DNA of 64,000 nt from Ruminococcus sp. AM22-13 (GCF_003471165.1 NZ_QRIL01000016.1:1-64000); one strand, 5' to 3'; positions 26,886 through 36,027 are shown, numbered from the stretch's first letter. Notes: generated from the letters alone by a model not told the origin. Made by a program: numbers and translations.

Positions 26886-28043
26886 TATATTGATTTGTCT
26901 GATTTTTCATCTGCGGCGTTGTCGTCAATCGCCGTAGCCACCGTTGTTGATGTTACCGAGCCTATCTGTCAGGCGATTGACTCTGCAAAAGCGGATATGA
27001 CCATCTTTGATTCTTCCGGCATAGAAGCATTTGTTACCGAAAATAATCCCAAGTATGCTAACAGGATCATCAAACAGCTTAAGGCATACGCGAAAGCTCA
27101 GGGCTTTGATAAATCCTATGATCCTTATAAAGCTGCCTATGGTTCCATGCCTTCTCATGCTTCTGCTAATCCTGAGATTAAGCAGCTCTATATCAATGGG
27201 CATTTTTGCTATGTCTTCAAGTTCGGCATTGTCACTAACGGATTGGGCATCATCCGCCACATATCTTTTTATAACAAAAACTTTATGGCTTCACATCCTG
27301 ATATCGTTGTTGAAAAGAAACCCGATTCCCCTGACGAAGATAAATGTGTTCATGATCCAAAGCTTTTAATCCCGACACTTAAGGACTTCTTTTCCAAGCA
27401 TCCTTTGATTAATCCAAAAACCTTCCTGGGTGATGCTGCTTTCGATACCGCACAGCTCTATAAGAGACTTCTTACCGGTAACACTTTTGGTAATGACAAA
27501 CATTTCTCGAAAGCTTATATTCCGCTGAATGCAAGATCCGGACTTGAAAATCTGGATTATTCCATCAATGAAGATGGTATTCCGTGTTGTCCCCATGATC
27601 CTTCTTTACAAATGAAGTACGAAGGCACTTCCAAACTTCGCAGTGGAGTAACAAGATATAAATTTGTCTGTCCAAGAATGAAATGGATTTATGATAAATC
27701 AACTCAAAAATCCCATCGTCATTGTTTCTGTGACAACCCTTGTACTTCTTCTAAATGTGGGCGGATGGTCTACATCTACCCGGAAAAGGATCTTCGTTCT
27801 TATCCCGGAACGATCCGCGGCACCGAAAAATGGGATGATACCTATAAAATCAGGACTGTTGTCGAAAGAGATATCAACCACATCAAAGACAATCTCTGTA
27901 TTGCAGGACGCCGAACCCAAAATGAGAAGACTCTGCATGCTGATCTGATTCTTGCCGGGATCACACAACTTATTACTGTTGTTCTCACAGATAAGATCAA
28001 CCACCACGAATATATTCGAAGCATAAAACCACTCATAGCTTAG
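26886..28043 (+). pseudogene. 5'-truncated DDE transposase (IS remnant)
   Basis: About 385 residues of a DDE-type transposase. The first Asp is in MTIFDSSGIEAF, the second in TFLGDAAFDTAQLY, and the Glu in RTVVERDINHIKDNL. A cysteine-rich insertion (HRHCFCDNPCTSSKCG) precedes the third block. The usual N-terminal helix-turn-helix part is missing, because the frame enters directly from sequence belonging to the broken nagB on the other strand; the available ATG at 26844 lies in that nagB part. It is probably inactive. I could not assign the IS family with confidence, and no clear inverted terminal repeats were found. Confidence 0.75.
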
Positions 28044-28290
28044 GACTTACCACTTTCATAAAGTCCATAGCTTATTAAAGTGCGCCTAAAATGTCCGATT
28101 ATCCATTTTTCATTCCAGAAGTCGTGCTCTGCGCGAATTCTTCCTTGTTTTGGTTCAAGGTTGCGAACGAGCACCGCGAGTTTCGCAATTACCTAAATAT
28201 ATATTGATTCGGCTCAACAGAACGTAAAAGTTGAACTGTCTCAAATGTATTATTTAAAAAGGTGCTATGGCTTCATTATAATATAGGCAA

Positions 28291-28348
28291 TGACTGTTCA
28301 GCAACTTATTTTTCACATTGCGAAGTGTGTTACTGAAAATAGAACGAA
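28291..28348. repeat. Diverged copy of the dispersed repeat
   Basis: GACTGTTCAGCAAC and ATTGCGAAGTGTGTTACTG recall the right half of copy A (ATCGCGAAGCGTGTTGCTG). The surrounding 28044-28422 holds no gene, only an inverted repeat GTGCTC/GAGCAC near 28133-28195. Confidence 0.5.
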
Positions 28349-28422
28349 TAATATTGATTTATGGATGTTTTTTCGTTCCAATCGTGATTCATCGCATAGG
28401 TGAAGTTACTAATTTATATTGT

Positions 28423-29907
28423 TCAGATTGTATCATTTAAATCACATCCGCTGGTAATCCGATCCCAACGGTTTTCACGCTTATCCATTTCATCAGTAAA
28501 ATATGGAAGTCTGGTCTCTTCCAGTTCTTCCAACCTGGAAACCTTTCCATTCAGGTAATTATCAATCCGGCGTCCTGTGCTTTTAAGTCTGGTGATCACT
28601 CCACCTAATTTCACATCAAGTAGCTCATAACCAAATGGCTTTGCATCTGTCATCCAGATTTCCTCTCTGATCCGTTTCATCTCTTCCAGATTGCAGATGA
28701 TATCAGGGATTTCATTCTGACTGATTTCTTTTAGTATCTCTTTCTCTTCCCTGTCATAGGCATCTTTGATATGTACTCCCAGATCAGCTTTACCAGACAG
28801 TACAGCTGCCAGCTTTTCGTAGAAAGAAAACACAAGTCCATATTTCGCTGATTTCGTACAATCTTCAGACAAACAGTTGTATATTTCCTGATAATATGCC
28901 TTAATATCTGTACTTGATGCCTTTACATGATAATCAAAGAGACCCAGCATTTTCTCATAATCCCTGATATCATCATGATAATAATCCCAGTATACCAGTC
29001 CTAAATTCCTGTCCGGTTTTTCCCATTGAGAGCAGTCAGCATTTTCCGGCACATCATAATAACCCCCACGCGTATTTGCAGTAATATACATATCACTCCA
29101 TATCATCGGTTTTAACCCCAGTGCCTTACAAATATCCATGACTCTTTCACAATGTTCCCTGATCAGCAGAGATCCTTCTTTATATCCATTTTCTCTCAGG
29201 GAATTTCCCAGACCCAGCATAACCGCTTCATCCATTCCAAGATGTACCCTGCTTGTAGAAAAATTCTCTTTCACTGAAATCAGAAGTTTTTCAATAAACT
29301 GATAGGTTTCTTCCTTATCCGGCTGAAGAATATCAGCGGAATCACGGATTTTACTCATTTCCGGCCATTTAAGGGCATTATGCAAATGAGCCAGTGTTTG
29401 AATACATGGAACCAGTTCTATTCCAAACATAGCAGCATATGTATCAATTTCCTTTATCTCATCTCTGGTATATTTTCCACGATAGGCTCCAAAATAAGGT
29501 TCACTCTTTACTTCGTAAGTATCTTCTGTATAAAGCATAAGCACGTTCATTCCCAGCTTTGCCAGTATTCGAATCAGGAATTTCACTTTTTCAACTGTAA
29601 ACACAGCATTTCTGGAACAATCCAACATCAGACCGTTTCTTTCAAAATAAATATGCTCCTGATACTGGAATGTTTTATCTTCCATATGATGTAACACATA
29701 GTTTAATGCACGGTAATAATGAGCTGCTTCACGGCAGATCACATGGATCTGGTTTCCATTCTTACTTACCGCCATTTCCGGTCTGTCCTGAAATTCTACA
29801 GACAATTCTATATTTTCAGTAAAAATGTCACTTTCACTGAGTAATATTTCTGTCCCCTGCCTGATATTTTTATATGTTTCTTTATCGGATGTAAAAATAA
29901 TGTTCAT
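28423..29907 (-). CDS. GH20-type beta-N-acetylhexosaminidase
   Basis: A 494-residue cytoplasmic glycoside hydrolase (no signal peptide). The first 80 residues resemble the small GH20b domain (HVICREAAHYYRALNYVLHHM). The TIM barrel follows with FERNGLMLDCSRNAVF, the substrate loop PCIQTLAHLHNALKW and the catalytic Asp-Glu pair in SRVHLGMDEAVML, with MIWSDMY further on. It should release N-acetylglucosamine or N-acetylgalactosamine from imported oligosaccharides. A helical tail after about residue 370 completes it. The broken nagB next door belongs to the same catabolic theme, so the locus may once have been an amino-sugar operon. No transporter is present here. Confidence 0.82.
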   Translation of the reverse strand: MNIIFTSDKETYKNIRQGTEILLSESDIFTENIELSVEFQDRPEMAVSKNGNQIHVICREAAHYYRALNYVLHHMEDKTFQYQEHIYFERNGLMLDCSRNAVFTVEKVKFLIRILAKLGMNVLMLYTEDTYEVKSEPYFGAYRGKYTRDEIKEIDTYAAMFGIELVPCIQTLAHLHNALKWPEMSKIRDSADILQPDKEETYQFIEKLLISVKENFSTSRVHLGMDEAVMLGLGNSLRENGYKEGSLLIREHCERVMDICKALGLKPMIWSDMYITANTRGGYYDVPENADCSQWEKPDRNLGLVYWDYYHDDIRDYEKMLGLFDYHVKASSTDIKAYYQEIYNCLSEDCTKSAKYGLVFSFYEKLAAVLSGKADLGVHIKDAYDREEKEILKEISQNEIPDIICNLEEMKRIREEIWMTDAKPFGYELLDVKLGGVITRLKSTGRRIDNYLNGKVSRLEELEETRLPYFTDEMDKRENRWDRITSGCDLNDTI

Positions 29908-30005
29908 TAATATTCCTTTCTCCTTAAAATTTTACTCTTCTCAGCAACACGTTATCCAAACAGACCCAGGTAATTACAAGTCTATGCTGGAAGTATATGG
30001 ATCAG

Positions 30006-30039
30006 ATTCCCCTTTAAGCAAATAAGCTCACAGGGGAAT
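30006..30039. terminator. Hairpin in the GH20 upstream gap
   Basis: Stem ATTCCCCT / AGGGGAAT, followed on the plus strand by A-rich sequence. It is probably structural residue between the GH20 gene and the DUF6054 gene. 29908-30171 holds no gene. Confidence 0.4.
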
Positions 30040-30171
30040 GAGCGCAAAAAAAGCAGCAAACCTTTTTCAAGATTTACTGCTTATATACTGCTGTGATGGG
30101 CTGCTGATATTTATATCGATTCCATAAAATACTGCAATCAATCCAGTGCATTTATTATCTTCAAAAGAAAG

Positions 30172-30504
30172 TTACACATCCAGCAGCTCAATCAACTTAT
30201 CAAGAAATGCCTCCTCTCCTAATGTATTAATTTTGAAAAACACAGCCTGGCTTCCTCCTGCCGTAATTGCAGAAAGTTGAACAGGATCTTCACCGTTTTG
30301 AAAAAGTGTAATATTGAGACTCACTCTGTTTCCTCCAGCATAGCTGTAACGTTCAAAAATACGAACACTGCAACGCGCAGTCCCACTTTGAAAATCACTG
30401 GCATCTTCTAAAGTTGCTGATATACTGCTATTTAATATTCCGTTTTCGATATTTGAAAGTAACTGATCGAAATCTTCATTTATGCTTCTTTCTATTTTTG
30501 CCAT
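30172..30504 (-). CDS. DUF6054 family protein
   Basis: About 110 residues from the ATG at 30504 (MAKIERSINEDFDQLL), preceded by AAAGGAAGG; the frame's own start two codons earlier is a TTG. The sequence GTARCSVRIFERYSYAGGNRVSLNITLF and LSAITAGGSQAVFFKINTLGEEAFL matches what I remember of DUF6054, a small soluble Firmicute family of unknown role. There are no membrane segments. It sits upstream of GH20 with no obvious functional link. Confidence 0.65.
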   Translation of the reverse strand: MAKIERSINEDFDQLLSNIENGILNSSISATLEDASDFQSGTARCSVRIFERYSYAGGNRVSLNITLFQNGEDPVQLSAITAGGSQAVFFKINTLGEEAFLDKLIELLDV

Positions 30505-30536
30505 ACACAAACCTTCCTTTTCTCAGCTGTTTAAAC

Positions 30537-31306
30537 TTAAATTCGATATATCATATCACCCATATTCCATATTCTCATGATTCCAAAAAGAGGATCACTT
30601 CCTTCTTGCCATATATACCCCTGAAAAGTTGTGTCGTATCCACAATATCCCTCTGTAACGATTTCAAACTCTGCATTAGGGTATTGCTTTTTAAATTCCT
30701 CAAACGACATTTCTTTTCCAGAAAAGGATTTCACGCCCTCGAACCCATATGGAGTGTTAAACACCATAATATCGCACTCCTCTTTATCAATCTTTGTGAA
30801 TTCAATTATTCCTGGATACCATTTTTCTTCACTCTCAACATATTGAGATATTCGATCCATCTTTAAAGATAATCTATTTTCATCAATTTCAATCTGTACT
30901 ATCCGACTATCGTGCAAGCTAAACGAAAAAGTTCTTTTCCTATCTCTAATATAATCCATATCGTTGCTCTCCTCAAAATTCCTTAACAGTTTGTTACTCA
31001 CATTATTCCATATTTTTTCTTCATTTGCACAACTATATATTTGCATCAACAATGTAAGCTGTCTCTGTGGGGATAATGCAGCTTCCGGCTCGTCAAAAAG
31101 ATACAAACCATTTGGACGCAGATTATTCTGCGCCAATGCGAGAAAACTCTCCCCCCATGTGATTTTTCATGATATTTAGCGAAAGGATGTGCGAGATCTG
31201 CATATTCTTCTTCCTTCGTTGCAACATTATAAAAACTTTCAGCCCTAAGAAAATACCCTCTCTTTTCCTTCCGATAGCCTTTGGAAATTCTTATCGCATC
31301 ACACAA
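30537..31306 (-). pseudogene. Chimeric, frameshifted AAA ATPase remnant
   Basis: Two overlapping frames together encode the middle of an AAA/ABC-like ATPase: AESFYNVATKEEEYA, YHEKSHG, then after a frame change [33 protein letters not shown] (a Walker B and D-loop). The frame breaks at a run of six G near 31150; one base fewer or more would alter the join. Walker A and the N-terminus are missing. After residue 31 of the downstream frame the sequence switches to about 165 residues unlike any ATPase end ([40 protein letters not shown]), so it looks like a fusion of two gene remnants. Function is presumably lost. Confidence 0.65.
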
Positions 31307-31343
31307 CTCTGAATGTGTACAAAGAATCCTTTTATTTCAATTT

Positions 31344-32835
31344 TTATAATGTTTCAAGAAAACGCATGAATGCTTCTCTTCCCTCGCTCGTACATTTGTA
31401 TACTCCTGCATCTTCCAGAACATGGGTAAATACGATTCCAATCTCTTTCTGAAGAATGCCATGAATGTTTTCTTTTGTGATTTCCGGATATTTCGGAAGA
31501 AACTTCTTAACCCACTCTGCATGTTTTTCAATCTGTTCATTTGAAGAAATATCTTTGCCTTCGAGAATATACTCTTCCAAAAGTTCCATCTCACCTTTTA
31601 ATCTGGCCGGAAGAACTGCAAGTCCCATAACTTCGATCAGACCGATATTTTCTTTCTTAATATGATGATATTCTGCATGCGGATGGTACACTCCCAGCGG
31701 ATGTTCTTCTGTTGTGATGTTGTTCCTTAATGTCAGATCCAGTTCGTAGGTATCACCTACTTTACGTGCAATTGGTGTAATTGTATTATGTGGTTCTCCA
31801 TTGGTCTCAGCATAAATAAATGCTTCTTCATCGGTATAGCCTCTCCATACTTCCAACACATGTGTTGCCAGATCTACCAAACGGTTGGAATCTTTATGGC
31901 GAATACGAAGCACAGATAACGGCCATTTTACAATTCCAGCCTCTACATCTTCAAATCCCGGAAGTACCACGTGCTGCTCAATTGGTGCTTTTGCCATTGC
32001 AAATGTATAATGTCCACCCTGGAAATGATCATGGCTTAAGATCGAGCCGCCTACGATCGGCAGATCTGCATTAGATCCAAGGAAATAATGCGGAAACAGT
32101 TTTACAAAATCAAACAGTTTAATGAATGCATTTCTCTCGATTTTCATTGGAGTATGCTGGCAATTAAATACAATACAATGCTCATTGTAATATACATACG
32201 GAGAATACTGGAATCCCCAAGGAGTATCATTGATTGTGATCGGAATAATCCTGTGATTCTGCCTTGCCGGATGATTAACACGTCCCGCATATCCTTCATT
32301 TTCCGGGCAAAGAAGACATTTCGGATAGCTTCCGGATTTTACATTCCTTGCCGCGGCAATTGCTTTTGGATCTTTTTCCGGTTTGGACAAATTGATGGTA
32401 ATATCAATCTCACCGTATGGACTGTCTACCTTCCACTTTTGATCCTTCTCTACGCGATATCTGCGGATATAATTGCTGTCCTGACTCAGTTTATAAAAAA
32501 TAATCGGTTGCTTCCTTTGGGCTTTCTTTATATTTATCCCAGAACTCTTTTTGCACCTGGCCCGGACGCGGCATCAGACAGTTCATTAATCTGGTATCAA
32601 ATAGATCCCGGTATACAATACTGTCTTCGATCAGTCCTCTTTTTACGGCTTCATCCAGCAATTCGCCCAATGTTGCTTCAAGATTAACAGGTTCCTCAAT
32701 GTTGTCCGGTTTCTCATAGTCATTCTCATAAAAAACGTCCAGCAGAAGATTTGTTGTGTAATTTCTTTCACATTCTGGCGTCAGACCTGTTGTAATCCCA
32801 TACTGTACCAGTTTTGCAATGCTTTCACTTAACAT
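31344..32835 (-). pseudogene. galT: Class II galactose-1-phosphate uridylyltransferase, frameshifted
   Basis: Two frames join to a full class II GalT of about 497 residues. The first (32835-32491, MLSESIAKLVQYGITTG ... ESPKEATDYF) stops in the run of six T at about 32500. With five T the frame would continue YKLSQDSNYIRRYRVEKDQK into the second frame (SKPEKDPKAIAAARNV, PKCLLCPENEGYAGR, NHPARQNHRIIPI, VGGSILSHDHFQGGHYTFAM). The rest is undamaged. It converts galactose 1-phosphate and UDP-glucose into glucose 1-phosphate and UDP-galactose. The break may be real inactivation, slippage-mediated switching or a base-calling error. No galK or galE is adjacent. Confidence 0.9.
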
Positions 32836-32873
32836 TTTTCTTCCTCCTGTGCTTCACTTTTAAATTTATATTT

Positions 32874-33179
32874 TTAGTAACATATATACCGATTTCCCTG
32901 ATAAGTCAGCATACCTTGATCGCCTTTTTCCAATTCACGAAAATCTCCCTGTTGCATTTGAAATTCCATCAAACTTCCATCTGTCATCTCAAATACAACG
33001 CGAAACCAAGGTACATGTGCTTCAGACTGCATATGGGTATAGATTCCTTGCTTCTTTTCAACTACAGTCGCATCAACAGATTCAACTGCCACACTGCTGT
33101 TATTGCTGAAACCTAACAACATTTTGGTAAATACAAACATCATGATTATGAGTGCTGCTATACAGATTATAAATGCCAT
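32874..33179 (-). CDS. DUF2500 domain-containing small membrane protein
   Basis: A 101-residue protein. An N-terminal membrane helix (AFIICIAALIIMMFVFTKMLL) is followed by an exposed beta-rich domain: DATVVEKKQGIYTHM, WFRVVFEMTDGSLMEFQM and EKGDQGMLTYQGNRYICY, which fits DUF2500. The function of the family is unknown. It lies 38 bases before galT on the same strand and may share its transcript. Confidence 0.75.
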   Translation of the reverse strand: MAFIICIAALIIMMFVFTKMLLGFSNNSSVAVESVDATVVEKKQGIYTHMQSEAHVPWFRVVFEMTDGSLMEFQMQQGDFRELEKGDQGMLTYQGNRYICY

Positions 33180-33356
33180 CCTATTTCTCCTTTAAACCTC
33201 AAATCCTGCATCCATGCAAATGTCTGTGATGCTCTGATTAGTACATTCCAATTAATCTCCTGCAAGTTTTGTCTATTTTTTCTTCCCATTTGGCAAGTAA
33301 TATACGTCTTCTGATATTATAATGTGCTTGTAAGATAAAGAAAGGAGGAAAACGAA

Positions 33357-33434
33357 ATGAAAAGATTTAAAGCATACGTCAACTACCTCATGAACTTCTA
33401 TGCAAACTACTTCAAAATTTACCGCTATATGTAA
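33357..33434 (+). CDS. Tyrosine-rich 25-residue peptide (copy 1)
   Basis: A short gene with a strong ribosome binding site AAAGGAGG 8 bases before ATG. The peptide begins MKRFKAY and contains MNFYANY; it has six Tyr and three Phe in 25 residues, five basic and no acidic residues. A second locus at 48025-48096 encodes a relative with 17 of 23 positions identical, and seven of the shared residues use synonymous codons, so the protein sequence is under selection. A TATAAT box lies at 33318-33323. Hairpins follow the stop. No same-strand gene follows, so it is not a leader peptide. Function unknown; a membrane-active or signalling peptide is possible. Confidence 0.75.
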   Translation: MKRFKAYVNYLMNFYANYFKIYRYM

Positions 33435-33435
33435 A

Positions 33436-33500
33436 GGACACTCCTGCCATCACAGGAATGTCCAATACGGAAACCCAGTTTCAATGGTTTCCCTTATTAT
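33436..33500 (+). terminator. Double hairpin after peptide copy 1
   Basis: First stem GGACACTCCTG / CAGGAATGTCC (33436-33463), then GGAAACC / GGTTTCC with CTTATTATA after it. It likely ends the short peptide transcript. 33500-33744 contains no gene, only a further hairpin GCTGAAAACGG/CCGTTTTCCCTTCAGC near 33632-33664. Confidence 0.6.
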
Positions 33501-33911
33501 ACTCTAATTTAGTTGCATTTGTACATGAACAGGATTCTCGAAAACATAGACAAAATTGAACAGAATTATGAAAATACTCTTACCACGTTTTTTGATTTGT
33601 AAACCACTTATTAGCAGACGGATCCGCCAATGCTGAAAACGGATAAGCCGTTTTCCCTTCAGCTTTTAATTTATGTGACATTTCGTTTCTCTTTTTGTGG
33701 TATAAAAATAGCTCATTAACCATTTGGATAAAATACTATGTAAATTTGTTAGTGACATGCTCCCACCACTTAAATCCCAGATTTTGAAGTGGGGGCTTCT
33801 TGCTCAATGACTCTACTGAGCCAAGTATCTACAAGCTATCCTCGCGTGCCCCGCGATTCTTTTGCCCGGACACGGGCGCATTTTCTTACTTATTGTCCGG
33901 ATACGGACAGT

Positions 33912-35015
33912 TTATACTGCCAGCATCCTTCTTGCCTCTTCACGGATATTGATCGCTGCATTTCGATCTCTGTCCATCTCATTTCCACACGTGCAGCGGT
34001 ATACTCTTTCGGATAATCCCAGCTCTCTTTTTATCTTTCCGCATTTACTGCATTTTTTGCTTGAAGGGAAAAAGCGGTCTATCTTTACTAATTTCTTTCC
34101 CTTCCAGGTAAGTTTATAATCCAGCATATTCCGGAACATCCCGTATCCATTATCCTGTACACTTTTCCCAAAGTGCAGGCACTGGCCCATTGCTTTCATA
34201 TCAATATCTTCTACCGCGACTATATCGTACTGGTCTGTGATCCTGCGGCTCAGTTTATGCAGATAATCCTTTCTCTGGTTTCGTATTTTTTCATGGCACC
34301 TGGCAACTTTCTTTTTCTGCCGCACATAATTGCGGCTTTCTTTTACACATCTTGACAGTTTACGCTGCTCCCTTGCCAGCCTTTTTTCATTTCTTCTGAA
34401 AAATCCTGCTTTTTCAAGCTCAATCTCTTCTGAAAACACTGCCATCCCCTGCATCGCATAATCAATCCCCAGTATTTTGGCATTGCTGTAATCTTCATCT
34501 GCTGCTTGGTTTTCGCAGCTGTATCCTTCATACAGCAGACTTGCAAAATACTTTCCGGACGGCTCCATACTGACTGTCACTGATTTCAGACAGCAGTTTT
34601 CTGCAGGCTCCCTGTGTTTTTTCATGGAAATCCATTTTAATTTGGGAAGCCGGATCCGCTTATCTTCTACCAGAATATTTCCGTTGACTACATTTGTTGT
34701 GTAGCTGTTTTTGGAGTGATGTTTTGACTTGAAACGTGGAAATCCAACCTTGGGATCACGGAAAAAATTCTTATATGCTTTCTCCAGATGAAGCTGAACA
34801 TTTGCCAGTGCCAGCGAATCTACTTCTTTCAGAAATGAATACTCCTTTTTATACATGGCTGGTGTATTTTTTAACAGTTTTTTCGTCTTTTTATACTCCC
34901 GGATCTTGTCATTAAGCATCTGGTTATACAGGAAACGGCAGCAACCAAATGTTTTTCCCAGAAGTATCTTCTGTTCTTCTGTTGGATAGATCCGGAAACG
35001 ATATGCTATGTTCAA
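33912..35015 (-). CDS. tnpB: RNA-guided endonuclease TnpB
   Basis: A 367-residue TnpB (OrfB), ancestor of Cas12. The N-terminal helix-turn-helix AYRFRIYPTEEQKILLGKTFG is followed by the RuvC-like nuclease: first Asp in ILGIDYAMQGMAVFS, Glu in DIVAVEDIDMKAM, zinc ribbon CSKCGKIK/CTCG, and final Asp in MDRDRNAAINI. All catalytic residues are present and the length is full, so it is probably active. With an RNA from the element's right end it cuts target DNA at the excision site and helps keep the element. The start overlaps the tnpA stop by 4 bases. Confidence 0.94.
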   Translation of the reverse strand: MNIAYRFRIYPTEEQKILLGKTFGCCRFLYNQMLNDKIREYKKTKKLLKNTPAMYKKEYSFLKEVDSLALANVQLHLEKAYKNFFRDPKVGFPRFKSKHHSKNSYTTNVVNGNILVEDKRIRLPKLKWISMKKHREPAENCCLKSVTVSMEPSGKYFASLLYEGYSCENQAADEDYSNAKILGIDYAMQGMAVFSEEIELEKAGFFRRNEKRLAREQRKLSRCVKESRNYVRQKKKVARCHEKIRNQRKDYLHKLSRRITDQYDIVAVEDIDMKAMGQCLHFGKSVQDNGYGMFRNMLDYKLTWKGKKLVKIDRFFPSSKKCSKCGKIKRELGLSERVYRCTCGNEMDRDRNAAINIREEARRMLAV

Positions 35016-35419
35016 TGCTTTTTCTCTCCCTGGGTTTCGATGTATTGACGGATTACTTCAACTGGTGCGCCTCCTGCCGTCAAAAGGCAGAAACTCTGAC
35101 TCCAGAATGCTTCTTTCCAAAGTTTTTCCCGGATTTCCGGATACTCTTTTTTCAGCAGCCTGCTGCTGGCACTTTTATATGCATTGATAAATTTACTGAG
35201 TTCCGTTTTAGGCTGTGCACGAAACATTACATGCACATGGTCAATATCATGATTCCATTCCTCCAAAACAATTCCATATCGGGGTGCAATATATTCCCAT
35301 ATTTCTTTTGCTCTTTCTGAAATTGGGTCATTGATAACTTTTCTTCGATATTTTACCACCATGATCAGATGATAATACATCAAATATACTGAATGTGCAT
35401 TGTGATCTATTTTTTCCAT
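35012..35419 (-). CDS. tnpA: IS200/IS605 transposase TnpA (Y1 HUH)
   Basis: About 135 residues from the ATG at 35419 (MEKIDHNAHSVYLMYYHLIM); the open frame extends 36 codons upstream, but that part would lie in the element's left end and is not family-like. The HUH motif is HDIDHVHVMF, and the catalytic tyrosine is in VIRQYIETQ. It moves single-stranded copies of the element using subterminal hairpins. Length and motifs are complete. Confidence 0.93.
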   Translation of the reverse strand: MEKIDHNAHSVYLMYYHLIMVVKYRRKVINDPISERAKEIWEYIAPRYGIVLEEWNHDIDHVHVMFRAQPKTELSKFINAYKSASSRLLKKEYPEIREKLWKEAFWSQSFCLLTAGGAPVEVIRQYIETQGEKKH

Positions 35420-35594
35420 AAAAACAGTCCTTTTTTGATCTTTTACCTTATCGACTGATTCTATTATACCATGAATCGCGCTGCGGAACAAGTGTTCTTT
35501 TCTGTTTTTTTGCAATTCATCTCCCACCTATAGAGGAAGAAGAATTCTTGCTATATATTATGTTAAACTGTTCGTAAATCAGGTAAATAGAAAT

Positions 35595-35819
35595 TTATAA
35601 CTTTCTCCAAATAATCAGTTTTAGGATAATACATACGACCACCACAACAGCCACCAAGGCACCATCCAACAGTAACTCTGTGTACCACGGTGCAGATTGC
35701 ATGACATATAGATTTGGATAGGTTTTAAAATGCCAAAATTTATAAATTCCGAACCCAATGAAAACTCCTATGAATGAACCGATAACGATGTTTAAAAAAC
35801 AATTCAACTTTCTCAGCAT
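35595..35819 (-). CDS. Small two-span membrane protein
   Basis: About 74 residues from the ATG at 35819 (MLRKLNCFLNIVIG), which has AAGGGGGG before it; an upstream in-frame ATG at 35861 overlaps another reading frame and lacks a ribosome site. Two hydrophobic helices (IVIGSFIGVFIGFGIYKFW and GALVAVVVVVCIILKLIIW) flank a short loop YPNLYVMQSAPWYTELL. I do not recognise the family. It follows a possible second small membrane ORF (35848-36027) by 28 bases. Confidence 0.6.
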   Translation of the reverse strand: MLRKLNCFLNIVIGSFIGVFIGFGIYKFWHFKTYPNLYVMQSAPWYTELLLDGALVAVVVVVCIILKLIIWRKL

Positions 35820-35847
35820 GGCAGTGCCCCCCTTTCCAAATTCCAAT

Positions 35848-36027
35848 TTATTTCTTCTCATTGTTTTTGATAGCTTTTAGAATACAAATTCCCATTGCCA
35901 AAACAGGAAGCAGCACCCTAAGAGTCCAAAATCCTTGAGAATCACCAAAATCACTCTTAGCATGACCATCAAATAAAAAAAGCCAAACAAAAAAGTAAAA
36001 CTTATTATGTTTGGCTAGGTCAACTTG
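35848..36027 (-). CDS. Possible small membrane protein without a clear start
   Basis: An open frame of about 59 codons without ATG ends ...FWTLRVLLPVLAMGICILKAIKNNEKK, with two hydrophobic stretches (FYFFVWLFLF and VLLPVLAMGICIL). It ends just before the next small membrane gene. It may be a 5'-truncated gene, or may use a rare start codon near 36027. A terminator-like hairpin lies inside the first part, which argues against full-length translation from a transcript entering from upstream. Confidence 0.35.
   Translation of the reverse strand, partial: QVDLAKHNKFYFFVWLFLFDGHAKSDFGDSQGFWTLRVLLPVLAMGICILKAIKNNEKK
35975..36016 (-). terminator. Strong rho-independent terminator
   Basis: On the minus strand AGCCAAACA / TGTTTGGCT followed by seven T. 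It would end transcripts from the permease remnant at 36366-36839. 36030-36365 holds no supported gene. Confidence 0.7.

Larger units (their letters stand above)
33745..35560 (-). mobile_element. IS200/IS605 family insertion sequence (tnpA-tnpB)
   Basis: Contains a Y1 HUH transposase gene and a tnpB gene in one orientation, overlapping by 4 bases. The downstream end carries a subterminal hairpin at 33759-33795 (CCCCCACTT / AAGTGGTGGG arms on the minus strand), the usual right-end structure recognised by TnpA. A smaller imperfect hairpin around TCCTCTATAGGTGGG near 35520-35535 may be the left end. Exact ends were not fixed. The 120 bases between the tnpB stop and the right end are where an omega-RNA guide would lie. 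Confidence 0.85.

Noticed and set aside
33357..33434. Tyrosine attenuation leader
   Set aside because: High Tyr content suggested a leader peptide, but no gene follows on the plus strand at either copy.
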